Positions 12,820-22,829 of a DNA stretch of 64,000 nt are shown in pieces. Where the stretch lies: assembly GCF_020080835.1 (NCBI RefSeq), contig NC_058166.1:2728001-2792000 (forward strand). Reading direction: 5' to 3'. The stretch comes from Cotesia glomerata (lineage: Eukaryota > Arthropoda > Insecta > Hymenoptera > Braconidae). Numbering within the stretch: position 1 is the first letter of the stretch; each line of letters begins with the position of its first letter. The position numbers and the translations under genes were made by a program. Below the pieces are notes generated by a model, which saw only the letters and a program-made list of their open reading frames with translations, was not told where the DNA came from and made no database searches.

Positions 12820-12983
12820 CGCAATCGTAAGTTCTTAGTCTCTCCGGTTTCCTTAATTTGTTCGATTTCATAATGATATTGTTCGTTTTGAATCATAGTC
12901 AAGATTTTTATTTCAGTTGATAATTTTTCTTCTACGCTTAAAGATTTGTATTTGAAGGCATTATTTTTAACATTCGTAAACAA
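12693..12983 (-). pseudogene. BEL/Pao pol linker between RNase H and integrase
   Basis: A 96-codon frame continues the polyprotein after the frameshift near 12960 (A-rich run) and stops after the next frameshift near 12750. It carries the conserved GLLRVGGRLKHAPISF stretch that in BEL/Pao elements lies just before the integrase zinc finger. The equivalent continuation KKHPILLPSRHYV is in the neighbouring frame, so one base has been gained or lost in between. Confidence 0.85.
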
Positions 12984-15364
12984 TAAGAAAGGGAAATTAT
13001 AAGTTTGGAATATGATGAAAATCGTTTAAACAAATTCTCAGTAGTGGCTAATAAACAGGTAATTTTTCGAGTACCTGGAAGTTCGGAAGGAACAGCAGGC
13101 TTTAAGTTAGGCCAATTAAGAGAGTCCTGTGAGAGCCACGTGGGACCTTCTAACCACATTTTGTTATTTAAGAATTCAGAAGGAAGTTGACCTCTAGATA
13201 AACAATCTGCCGGATTGTCTTTGGTTCTAACATGTCGCCATTCGACTTTACTGCAAAGAGTTTGAATTTTTGTTACGCGATTTGCTTCAAAGACCTTCAG
13301 AGAATTAGGAGACCGTTTGAGCCATTGAAGTACAATAGTTGAATCAGACCAAAACGTAACTTTAGAAATATCAAAGTCAAAGGAGGGAATTGTGTCTTTA
13401 TATAATTTAGCAAGTAATAATGCTCCGCATAATTCTAATTTTGGAATTGTAACATCTTTGATGGGAGCAACTCGAGATTTAGAACAAACTAATTTTGTGA
13501 GTACGTTTCCGCGTTTATTTACTGATCTTATGTAAATACAAGCACCATAGCCCACTTTACTAGCGTCACAAAATCCGTGCAATTGTATGTCAGTCGGATT
13601 GGGAAGTAAAATATTGCGCTCAATAGAAAAATCTTTAATCAGAGGTAATTGTTCAGCAAATTTACACCAGTGTAAATGTAGCTCTTGTGGGACCGCTTCG
13701 TCCCAGTGGACCTTTAATTTCCAACATTCTTGAATGATAGTTTTTGCCGCTAATACTATAGGACCCAGAATTCCGATAGGGTCGAAAATTTTTGCAATAT
13801 CAGATAAGATGGTTCGCTTAGTTATTTTTCGCGACGAGTCAATTGGTTTGACTGTGTAAATAAATTCGTCCGTTAGAGAATTCCATGCAATGCCTAAAGT
13901 TTTAGAAATTGGATCATCATTGATAGCACAATCTAAATCTAAAGTTCTTTGATCGAAATTATCCAGTGCATGTCGATGATTTGAAGCCCATTGTCTGAGT
14001 TCAAATCCACCTTTTCGCACCAGTTGAATGATTTCATCACGCAATTTTAAAATTTCGGTCAAAGAATTAGATCCAGTTAGTAGATTATCGACATAAAGAT
14101 CTCGTTTTAATATTTTTGAAGCTACAGGAAAATTATGAGATTCGTCATCAGCAAGTTGGTTTACGGTGCGTATAGCTAAAAATGGGGCTGCAGAAACCCC
14201 GAACGTAACTCGTTTAAGTTCAAAAGTGCTAATATTGTTATTATGATAGTAAAGAATTCGTTGAAATTTGTGATGATCCGGATGAATACAGATTTGCCGA
14301 TACATTTGAGCGATGTCAGACGTCATAGCATAAACAAAGGTGCGGAAACGCAAAATAATAGTGAAGAGATTGTCTTGTATAGTAGGTCCAGTTAGTAGAA
14401 CTTCATTCAATGAGATACCTTTATCGGTTTTAGCTGAAGCATCAAATACAACGCGTACCTTGGTGGTAGTACTAGATGTTTTAATTATCGGATGATGGGG
14501 CATATAATACCCAGGTCCACTATCATCCGGTACGTGTACCATGTGGCCAAGATCGATATATTCGTTCATGACCTTAATGTATTCAGCCTTTAATGAGGAA
14601 TCTGAATTTAATCTCCTCTGTAAGGATAGAAATCTTTTATAAGCTAGTTGTTTAGAATTTCCGAAATCGACATCGTCTACGCGAAAAGGTAATTTTACTA
14701 CGTATCTACCGTCAGTATCGCGAGTAGTGTTATTTTGATAATAGGTCTCGCACGTAGAATCATCAAAGGATCGAGAATCATTAGAACCTAGGTCTTCAAT
14801 ATTCCAAAATTTGGTTAATTGACTCGATAGATCAGTTAATTGACAAGTTACAGGAAATACATCTTTATCATTATTGACTCCCCCCGCTACGACCCAGCCC
14901 AGTTGTGTTTTTTGTAGTATTAAATCACAATCATTTTGTGAGCGATTAATCTGTCCGACAGATAGAAGAGAAAGTGTGGTACCTGAACCGATAAGGACAT
15001 CTACAGGTCTTGGTATGTGAAATTGTGGATCAGCGAGTATTATGTTTTTAGGTATGCATATTTTATTACGTGGAAACATTTCATTCGGACTTAATTCTGC
15101 AATTTCATCAACGGTTAAAAATGACAATGTTCTTTGAAATTTATCGTTTAAAGATTTACAATTTATTTGTACGACATGTTTTGAAAGGGTTTGCATTCCA
15201 TTAACAGCCCCGATTGGAATAGAACAATTTTGCATAGGAAGTTTTAATTTATTAGTCAAATTTTCAGTAATAAAATTAGCTGTTGCACAGGTATCAAGTA
15301 AAGCGCGAGCTTGTATGAATTTACCTGCTGAATCACGCATCTGGATGAGAGCACTCATCATCAA
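12938..15364 (-). CDS. BEL/Pao pol: protease, reverse transcriptase, RNase H
   Basis: The 808-codon open frame begins with an A17-type aspartic protease (RALLDTCATANFI near residues 19-33). The reverse transcriptase follows, with VRVVFDASAKT, SDIAQMYRQI, FGVSAAPFLA and the catalytic box as YVDN rather than the usual YVDD. Next comes RNase H (HGFCDASKVGYGACIYIRS near residue 600, then SDSTIVLQWLKR). The protease methionine is unlikely to be the true start, because the frame is normally continuous with gag. Here the sequence upstream reads in frame back only to a stop about 70 bases away. The frame ends early by a frameshift near 12960. The product would act in the cytoplasmic retrotransposon particle. 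Confidence 0.92.
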   Translation of the reverse strand: MMMSALIQMRDSAGKFIQARALLDTCATANFITENLTNKLKLPMQNCSIPIGAVNGMQTLSKHVVQINCKSLNDKFQRTLSFLTVDEIAELSPNEMFPRNKICIPKNIILADPQFHIPRPVDVLIGSGTTLSLLSVGQINRSQNDCDLILQKTQLGWVVAGGVNNDKDVFPVTCQLTDLSSQLTKFWNIEDLGSNDSRSFDDSTCETYYQNNTTRDTDGRYVVKLPFRVDDVDFGNSKQLAYKRFLSLQRRLNSDSSLKAEYIKVMNEYIDLGHMVHVPDDSGPGYYMPHHPIIKTSSTTTKVRVVFDASAKTDKGISLNEVLLTGPTIQDNLFTIILRFRTFVYAMTSDIAQMYRQICIHPDHHKFQRILYYHNNNISTFELKRVTFGVSAAPFLAIRTVNQLADDESHNFPVASKILKRDLYVDNLLTGSNSLTEILKLRDEIIQLVRKGGFELRQWASNHRHALDNFDQRTLDLDCAINDDPISKTLGIAWNSLTDEFIYTVKPIDSSRKITKRTILSDIAKIFDPIGILGPIVLAAKTIIQECWKLKVHWDEAVPQELHLHWCKFAEQLPLIKDFSIERNILLPNPTDIQLHGFCDASKVGYGACIYIRSVNKRGNVLTKLVCSKSRVAPIKDVTIPKLELCGALLLAKLYKDTIPSFDFDISKVTFWSDSTIVLQWLKRSPNSLKVFEANRVTKIQTLCSKVEWRHVRTKDNPADCLSRGQLPSEFLNNKMWLEGPTWLSQDSLNWPNLKPAVPSELPGTRKITCLLATTENLFKRFSSYSKLIISLSYCLRMLKIMPSNTNL

Positions 15365-15408
15365 TTGAAAACGCGGTGTTCTAAGTATGGTTGTATAATT
15401 ATGAACGA

Positions 15409-16140
15409 CTAGTCAAGCTGTAGATTATTTATATGTTGCCGAGCATCATCTATCAACTTGTTTAAATTATCTGTTGTTGGGATCGAAATTGTATTAAGAT
15501 TAAGTATCGAGTCATAATGTTTACAAATTAATGCTCTTTTCTTCTGATATGTTTTAGTTAAAAAATCCCAAGCTTTAATATAATTCTCTGCACTCGCATC
15601 AAAAAGCGCTAGCTTGTTAGTTGCTGAGCCAATTAAACATCCGCGGAGGTATAAAAATTTGTTTAGATCATCAAGATCATTACGTGTATCAATAAGTGTT
15701 TTAAATGTGTTTTTGAAAGATAGCCAATTTTCAAAATTACCATCGAATTTAGGTAAATCAGTAGTAGGGAGTTTAGCAAGTCGTTGAGTCTCAACAAAGG
15801 TAGTATTTCCCGCTGTAGTATTATTCGTACTAATGTTTGCATTATGTGAATTATTATGGTTAGTTCTATTCAATTGAGTTAACTTTTCAAATTGATCCAT
15901 AAGATCGTAAAATAATGTACGAACGTCTTCCGCGAGATTTACTTCATTATCCTCTGGTGTAGTTAATTCGAGTTTCTCAATAAGTTTTTCATATTGTTCA
16001 AATAATTCCTTTACTTTTGTAAAGCGATAGTTAATGGACTTAGTTTTAACACCTTCAGCTGTTAGTTCATCCTGAAGTTTAGTAATTTTCGAAGCTATCA
16101 TTACGCGTTTTTGTTCTAAAGAAACCCTTGGGTTATCCAT
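15409..16140 (-). CDS. BEL/Pao gag, N-terminal part
   Basis: This 243-codon frame starts at the first ATG after the leader (MDNPRVSLEQKR) and resembles the DUF1759 region of BEL/Pao Gag: a coiled-coil-like N-terminus, then an LPKFDGNFENWLSFKNTF block and FLYLRGCLIGSATNKL. It stops after HINNLQLD. The second half of a normal BEL gag, including the CCHC zinc knuckles, is absent before the protease frame, which resumes in another phase less than 50 bases downstream. An internal deletion is the simplest explanation. Confidence 0.85.
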   Translation of the reverse strand: MDNPRVSLEQKRVMIASKITKLQDELTAEGVKTKSINYRFTKVKELFEQYEKLIEKLELTTPEDNEVNLAEDVRTLFYDLMDQFEKLTQLNRTNHNNSHNANISTNNTTAGNTTFVETQRLAKLPTTDLPKFDGNFENWLSFKNTFKTLIDTRNDLDDLNKFLYLRGCLIGSATNKLALFDASAENYIKAWDFLTKTYQKKRALICKHYDSILNLNTISIPTTDNLNKLIDDARQHINNLQLD

Positions 16141-16756
16141 TTTGTGATAAATTTATAAAAATAACAGTAATAATAATCGTGATAAATATTAATTGATAAT
16201 TAATTGTCTTATTTCTATAATAAATAGATTACTTGTGGTGATCAATTTATCTAAGAAACGACTTGAACACTTAATTATAATTAATAAATAATTTCAGAAT
16301 TAATAATGAAGATAGAGATTAATTAATAATTAATTATTCTGTCGAACAATAACTAGTCACCATACAATGACCAATTAATTGTCGATTATTAAATAATTAA
16401 TTAAATTAAATTATACGTAAATAATAAGAATAATAACGTACGTAAATATTTAAATGATAACCAATTGCACTATTCGATTGATAAATTGATTGCCTAGTGA
16501 CAACCAATCCGTCAGTCAAACTTAGACAATTAATTAAAATTACAAATGAATAAGTTGAATATATTGTCAAGTGATAAAATGATATGATAGTTAGTATTGA
16601 ATAAATTTTAATAATTCAAAGACTTATCTCATATGTGTTGAAGTCCAACGATGCTGGCAGCAGCTGGGTGGTGTAGTGATTGGATCCTTGGATCGTCTTG
16701 CTCGTCTTCGCAAATCAGGGTTCGTGTGCACTTCAGACCTCACAGGAGGCACCAAA
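16141..16756 (-). other. BEL/Pao 5' leader and primer-binding site
   Basis: The 616 bp between 5' LTR and gag is very AT-rich and non-coding, with many TTAATTAAT repeats. Immediately inside the 5' LTR the minus strand reads TTTGGTGCCTCCTGTGAG. The TGGTGCC portion, complementary to a tRNA 3' end ...GGCACCA, is the expected primer-binding site (about 16737-16754). The leader probably also carries the packaging signal, which cannot be read by eye. Confidence 0.65.
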
Positions 16757-17727
16757 TGTTTTGTCGAAAACTATCCACTTAGGATAGTTTCCGTAATTGT
16801 TTTAAAAATTATAGTTAATTTGGGATTAGGATATTAAATAAATTGTGCGTCGATTTGTAGGGGAATAAAATGAAGATTTATTTATCCCCAGAGGAGGAAA
16901 ACTCAGTTGCACTGAGAAAAAACCTCCTCGAATGAAAAAATGTACAAGTAAGAACGCAAAGCGTGTAGTGCGAATAAGACTATGTGTAAATTGCCGTCGC
17001 AATCAACACGAGGTGAGCTCAACCTTCTTAGAAACGCAAAATGTATTAATTCAGAATTCGTGAATTGACGCTAACTTTTAAGTTAACTAGAGTCGATTGA
17101 TAGTGCAATACTAATCAATCGACGTACAACGTCAGTGTAAATACTGATAGATTATAATTATTAGTGTAGGAACTAATTAGATAATTTGACGTCAGAATTG
17201 AATAATTGATGAAATTTGATTTGATAGAATGATGGTTAAATGTCGAACGATGAATTTAACGTAATTTATTATAAGTATTGCGTATTAACTATGGATTGAC
17301 TAAAGCCGCGTGGCTGATGCAATCCTTTCTCAAAATGGCGCGCAATAACCGCGTGGCGTCACTTATTAATTTTGATTTATTTAACTCACTGAATAATTAC
17401 TAATGAAATTTAATGATTCGAGAATTTAATTGGTAATTGAAATTAATGAAACTAATAATATTTAATGAAAATTTTAAGTGTTAAAGTAAATGCGTATTAT
17501 ACGTGATAAATCAGAAAACGATTGACACAGAGTAGTCGTACTAGTACAAGCGTCCAAGCACAACTGCTTTTCGCCCGCCACGCGAGCCGGCTTCTCTCCC
17601 GCTAACCAGGGCGCGCATGAGCGACAGCCATGGTGTGACACGAATTTACACGAGTTGGAGCGATCAAGCCCGAAGGCGCAACTCCTCGTATAAATTTCTA
17701 TTGAATGTTTTTTCTATCGGTTAAACA
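16757..17727 (-). repeat. 5' LTR of BEL/Pao element
   Basis: 971 bp, identical to 10507-11477. In element orientation it begins TGTTTAACCGATAG and ends GACAAAACA. The promoter should lie here on the minus strand. The GC-richer stretch at 17545-17690 is the most promoter-like part. Confidence 0.93.
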
Positions 17728-18093
17728 TAACAAAACCGTTGCTATAGATAATAATTCATGTCACAACCTTGTGGATGCGTGGGTAGATGCGTGGAAGGGT
17801 GTGTGGAAACGCGTTTATAAACATTGAAGTGACGTTAGACATTTTGCCGGTCTTTATGCACTCGAATATCAAGAAGAAGTGATGTTCATTTGTTTTAGTA
17901 GCAGAAATAAATGACTATCCACATAAATTTGAAAAAAAATGGTAAAGGGTTGATGGAATTCAAAAAATGAATAGTCTAAAACCTTCTACAATTAATTCCG
18001 CGTCGAATGGTCATGGTCTCATGCCAATCGGTCTAGTTGTTTTCAAGTTTATCGGTAACAAAAAAAAAAAAAGTTGCTTATATATATATATAG

Positions 18094-19905
18094 ATTGTCA
18101 CGTCCATTGCTTCAGACAATGACATTGTGAATACCTTAGGTACTTTAAAGGATAGTACTTCAATAGTCTGACAGATAGCGCAAAGCCATAAAATCCTTCC
18201 GTAGCCAGAAAATTAGTTCAGAAGTTTAATATTCTTATAATTGATATAATATTCTTATAATTGATTGATGATAAAAACATATTCTACGAGTATGATTTAG
18301 ACTTAATGAAAAATTAAGAAGGTTGTGGAAAATATATCTTCTGAAATGTATTCTTAACGAATAATTTTCGTTTTCAATTTTATAACTTTCCATATGAGAA
18401 TTTTTAACATTACTGTAGATGTAAAAATAAATAAAAGAATTATTTTACTATTCTGCAGATAGTTTTATGTTCTATCATGCGATTTGAAGCATTTGATTTT
18501 TTTACAATAAAATGTAAAAATTCGCTGTTTATTTTTTATTTTTTGTAACTCTTGCTGAAAATCGATTTAACTTTCAAATTTTTTAGCAGAAGAAAATTAA
18601 CTTAAAAGTATTTAAAAGTTTTGACTAATCAAGAAGTCTAACTTAAATTCAATTGCTGGAAACAAATCAAAAATTTTTTCATGCCGGTTTTTTATGAGTC
18701 GTTAAAAATTACAATTTCTACTTCAACAATGTCTCAAATATTTGATTATCTTGTATGCAGAAGTTGTCGTTTATATCAAAAAGCCAAAGGCAGATTGTTT
18801 GATCAACAAGCATCTTGAATTCGTCTTACAGCACCTGTTATTTTTATCATAATAGATACGCCAGATCTATTATACTTTTATTGTAAATAAAATCCTAACA
18901 ATTAGATATAGAATAAGTTATTCAAAAGTTAGAAAATTCTTGGAACCATTATAATTTAAATAGTAGAGTTCCTATCAGATGTCTATTAGAGGTTTAAAAA
19001 TCTCTTAGAAAATATTATTTACTCTTGAGAAATTCAATTTAGAAATCACTTAATTTTTTCTCAATATAACATTTTTGACTCAATAATAGAACTCAGTGTG
19101 TGTCTCCGCAATTTTAGAAAAAAGTACCTAAGTACTCCGATAGATGGCGTATTGTCCACAATTTCTTTCGTAGGTGGAAAGTTAACTTGGAAATATTATA
19201 TTTTCAATCAAATATCAAATTAAAGGATATAATTGACAATTTTATTTCTTTGATATAAGTTTTTATTTATTTTAGTATATTTATAGACTTTATATGACAA
19301 ATATAATAATTCCTTTTCTATCAATCAACATTTTGTTGAAGAAACTTTGTTGAAAACTGTCTTTAGTGTTCAAACTCTAAAAATAATTTTTTTGTATTAT
19401 CTGGATTTTTTTTCTCTACCAAGTTTAGTAGTTCTAAATGTTGTCGTCATGATTCATTATTTAAATCGAATCCTGTAATTAACAAGCAACTATTCCTGTA
19501 CAACTCGAGGCACTTTGAACAAAAAGTCAGTGAAACTTTTTCTTTCGGGTTACTCAAAACCATCAAAAGTCATAATTTTTCAGTAGAAATAATTATAATT
19601 TAGTGATTTATCAAAAAAATATATTCTAACGAGTAAAACGAAAAGCAACTTTATGTTATCTTTAATCCACTTAAAGTGAAAGATTTTTAATACGTGGTGG
19701 AAGAAGTATGTAAATTGTCAAATTATTAATTCATCTACTGCAAAAGTGTGTTGAAAAAACTTTTTATCTGAAATCTTTTTATTTCCGATCATTTCCGTCA
19801 AAGCTCTATCAAACCTCCATCAAAGCTCCTATTCAATGGAAAGTAGTTGAAGAAATTTCAAATAAGTCTAATTATATGTCAATTTATAATTGGCTGTACG
19901 ATGAA
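18094..19905. repeat. Diverged duplicated segment, copy 1 (continued)
   Basis: The segment resumes after the inserted CTAG repeat and aligns with 23380-25370 and 26780-28080. Shared blocks include AGGATAGTAC.TCAATAGTCTGACAGAT near 18150, CAGCACCTGTTATTTTTAT near 18831, AAGTACCTAAGTACTCCGATAGATGGCG near 19120 and CTCAAAACCATCAAAAGTC near 19554. No open frame is conserved between the copies. Confidence 0.55.
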
Positions 19906-19909
19906 GATA

Positions 19910-20013
19910 ATAGTACATTACGATATTAGGGAATTAAGTAGCCGATTATTGAACCGTGTGAAGTTCACAAAGTTCAATAATCGGCTACTTAAGTCCCGCG
20001 TAACGTACACTAT
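19910..20013. repeat. Long hairpin upstream of Crypton-type gene
   Basis: The arm AGTAGCCGATTATTGAAC (about 19936) is matched exactly by its inverse GTTCAATAATCGGCTACT (about 19971), with a ~17 nt loop. Outer flanks are also partly complementary (AGTACATTACG / CGTAACGTACACT). It lies about 270 bp upstream of the recombinase start codon. It may be a terminus or regulatory site of that element, but this is inference. Confidence 0.6.
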
Positions 20014-20850
20014 TTTATAGTACAAGTGACCTAAATCCACTTTTTAAATCAAAAAATTTCAAATTAATTAAAAATTTATTAATTATAAAGACAAAAATAA
20101 TGTCAGAGCAAGAAAAGCAGCAACGCTTTGTCTTTCTTTTTTTTTTTTCTTTCTGTTAACGATTGAACAAAAAACGACTGTCTATAGCTGTCATAATATT
20201 TATGTTTAAGTTTATCATTTTTATCATTTCTAATGCATTAAAATATTAAATAAAATTCATGTAATAATTATTGAGTACAATGAGCAGCTCGGAAAGTGAA
20301 TCAAACGACGATGGTGGTGATATTGTTTCAAACGATATTAGAGAAATTGCTAAAAATGTAACATTAGATTTGTTGCCTGCAAAATCTAAAAGACTTTATG
20401 TGGCACGTTTTATTAGCCTATTTTGCTCATCTGTCGGAAAGTTATGCACTATCTAGTTTATGGGCTACTTATTCTATGTTAAAATGCACTATAAATATAT
20501 TAAATAAAATAGATATCGGGCAGTATAAACGGTTAACGTTGTTTCTAAAAAAAAAATCTACAGGACATTGATAAAAAAATCCCTATTTTTTTCTAAAGAA
20601 AATGTGAATAAGTTTTTAAATGAAGCATCCGATAAAGTTTATTTAGGCTACAAGGTAAGTAAGACTCGTCTTTTAAATTACCGATTCACTGATTAATTTT
20701 AATGATTTATTTGTTATTATATTTATTTATTTATTTACTTCTGATAAAACATTCTATAGAGGTGCAAGAAGCACCTGTGCATAGACACCAGAAAAATATA
20801 ATACATTTCTAAAAATTAATACATAATATTAAATTAACTAAGTAAGTAGT

Positions 20851-21737
20851 GTAGGGGAGAAGGGGGTCAAATGAACCACGGGGCAATCGAACCACTCGAC
20901 TTAAAAAATCGAAAAAATTGAAAAAACGCTTCATGCTCTTAGAATTAGATTCTAATATGTTAAACTTGGATATGATCAAAATTTGAAATCATTGCGATCG
21001 ATAAATTTTGAAAAATTGAGATTTTCTTATTTTTAGGCATGCAAACTTTCTTTTCGGCTGGTGACAAATTGTTTAATAATATTTAAATTTTTGAATTAAT
21101 TGATAAAATTTGAATTATAGTAGTTGTATATACTTATATTTTATAATCCTCAACTTTGTTTATAGTGATAGAATGGTTTATTTATTTATTATTTACTATT
21201 AATTGTTTTAAAATTATACGGGGTCAATTGAACCAGCAGTCCCGGGGACGATTGAACCATACGGAGAAGCATGGGACATGCGCGCGCATCTTGACTCGAC
21301 GTGAAAAATACTCAGGGAAATAACCTAACAATTTGATAAACTCAATTTGTAATTAAAATTATTTTTAAATCGATTTTTAATTTATTAAATATAATATATG
21401 TGTATTAAAAATGTGCAACAGTAATATTAGAAAGTAACAATTAATATGTTATTTATTAAAAGTTCGGGTTTGAGTTATAAATGTCATTGGTTCAATTGAC
21501 CCCGAGCAGTGGTTCAATTGCCCCCCGAGCGGGGGTCAATTGAACCATTCGACGCGTTTGGATAAATTAATAATTTTTAAAAATTCACGTTGTTTATTAA
21601 CTAATTTATGTATTGATAATGATAGTAGACTTAATAAACTATCATTCCAAGAAAAAAAAAGTTATTATTTAGTTTTAATTCGAATAGTAAAAAATTACTA
21701 AACTTTTTTTGGTTCAATTGACCCCCTTCTCCCCTAC
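20851..21737. mobile_element. TIR element with GTAGGGGAGAAGGGGGTCAA ends
   Basis: The left end GTAGGGGAGAAGGGGGTCAA and the inverse TTGACCCCCTTCTCCCCTAC at the right bound an 887 bp non-coding element. The terminal motif GGTTCAATTGACCCC recurs several times inside (near 21225-21260 and 21485-21550), probably as repeated transposase-binding sites. A short relic with the same motif is at 59528-59575. No clear target duplication was found, so the class is open. It lies in the intron of the Crypton-type pseudogene. Confidence 0.7.
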
Positions 21738-21978
21738 AGAGTATATTAAGAATAATTTTACAAAATTTTTACATAAATACAATTTATCATGAATTAAAGT
21801 ATTAATGATCTTATCCACCTCACAATATGATTTCTTAACCATTTATTATAATTTAGCTCTTTCAGATTACTAGGAAGTAAATTGAAGTATTTAATTGCAA
21901 TATAAATTGCACTTTTAGTACTTATTGTTCTATTAATTTTTGGTAATGTTAACTGTCTAGATCTTGTATATTATATAC

Positions 21979-22594
21979 TAGCCGTTACCCGCCCGCTTCG
22001 CGTGGCGTACAATATACGCCAGGCGCGAAAAATATTAATTTTGTTAATATACGTGTGCATTTCATAAAATTCATTCTTTACAGCTCAAAAACTCCAAAAA
22101 AAATCAATCTGGTTGATTAAAAGGTACAATTTCTTTTAATTCTACGCCCATGCACGGACATGTGGGGGTAGAATTTAATGAAATTTATTCTTAACAGCTC
22201 AAAAACGCCAAAAAAGCATTCTGGCCATGTTTCAAAGTATTAATAGCTATAGATTGAAATTTACGAATTTTTTCTTAATTTGACGCCCACGCACGGGCAC
22301 GCCAGGGGGGTGGAATGTCACAGAATTCGTTTTTAAAAAATTTCTAAATGTAATTTGAAACATTCTGACCAAGTTTTGAACTATTAAAAGCCATAATTGA
22401 AAAATATGAATTTTTTTTCGTGAACACCCCCGCAACCCCCCTTGTGGGTGGAATTTCGTGAAATCCGTTCTTAGCTGACCTCTACTTGGCAAAAGGAATA
22501 TTCCTGCCAAATTTCAAGTCTCTAGGTCTTATAGTTCCAGAGATATCGTGATGACTATCTATATCTATAGAAAGTCTCCTATATATATATAGAT
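21979..22594 (+). mobile_element. CTAG...(TA)nG repeat, second copy
   Basis: Begins ACTAGCCGTTACCCGCCCGC and ends in TATATATATATAG, like the element at 9117-18093 but shorter. Internally it has three imperfect units with CGCCCA.GCACGG.CA blocks. No coding frame is present. Confidence 0.55.
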
Positions 22595-22829
22595 TTATAT
22601 ATATATATTTCAGGCAGTTTTAATTTTTGGAATAGCTGGTGCACTCAGACGAGCAGAATTTATAAACTTAACGGTCGATGGTGTTAGGAATTTGGATGAG
22701 TCTGTGCTGTATATTAAAATTGATGAAACTAAAAATAATGTACCAAGGTCATTTACGATAACAGGAGAGTTTTATAATATTTGTATAGAGTATATGCAAT
22801 GCAATTTTTATTAATTTGTGATAGAATAA

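Larger units (their letters stand above)
10507..17727 (-). mobile_element. Full-length BEL/Pao LTR retrotransposon, defective coding region
   Basis: The element is 7221 bp on the minus strand, bounded by two 971 bp LTRs that I find identical position for position. LTR termini are TG...CA and the target duplication TAACA is perfect (10502-10506 and 17728-17732). It encodes a DUF1759-type gag N-terminus, then A17-type protease, reverse transcriptase, RNase H and integrase. Despite the identical LTRs (a very recent insertion), the coding region has at least three single-base frameshifts (near 12960, 12750 and 11710) and a gag/protease gap, so it is probably non-autonomous or contains sequencing indels. 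No envelope gene is present. Confidence 0.93.
9117..18093 (+). mobile_element. CTAG...(TA)nG repeat, split by the BEL/Pao element
   Basis: The head CTAGCGGTTCCCGCCCGCTTCG at 9117 is of a type common in insect interspersed repeats, and a second copy of this head is at 21980. The tail is (TA)nG at 18080-18093. The duplicated host sequence resumes at 18094, as shown by comparison with 26775-26830. The repeat therefore spans 9117-18093, with the BEL/Pao element inserted at 10507-17727, leaving about 1.75 kb of its own. It contains four ~135 bp tandem units and an (AT)n tract, with no coding region. I cannot assign it firmly to a class. Confidence 0.6.
20280..22814 (+). pseudogene. Crypton-type tyrosine recombinase gene, broken (copy 1)
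   Basis: I choose the ATG at 20280 (MSSSESESNDDGG...). The N-terminal acidic tail leads to LLPAKSKRLYVARF, then, after a frameshift near 20430, SSLWATYSMLKC and RLTLFLKKKS. A second frameshift lies near 20572. SKENVNKFLNEASDKVYLGYK ends at a donor AAG|GTAAGT (20656), and the next exon starts after TTTCAG at 22614 with VLIFGIAGALRRAEF, the domain with the first catalytic Arg region of tyrosine recombinases. The frame stops at 22812 before the HxxR and Tyr residues. The ~1.96 kb intron holds two mobile elements. It is a dead relative of the gene fragment at 49497-49879. Confidence 0.7.

Noticed and set aside
13005..13190. Plus-strand frame opposite BEL pol
   Set aside because: Shadow of the minus-strand RNase H/linker coding region.
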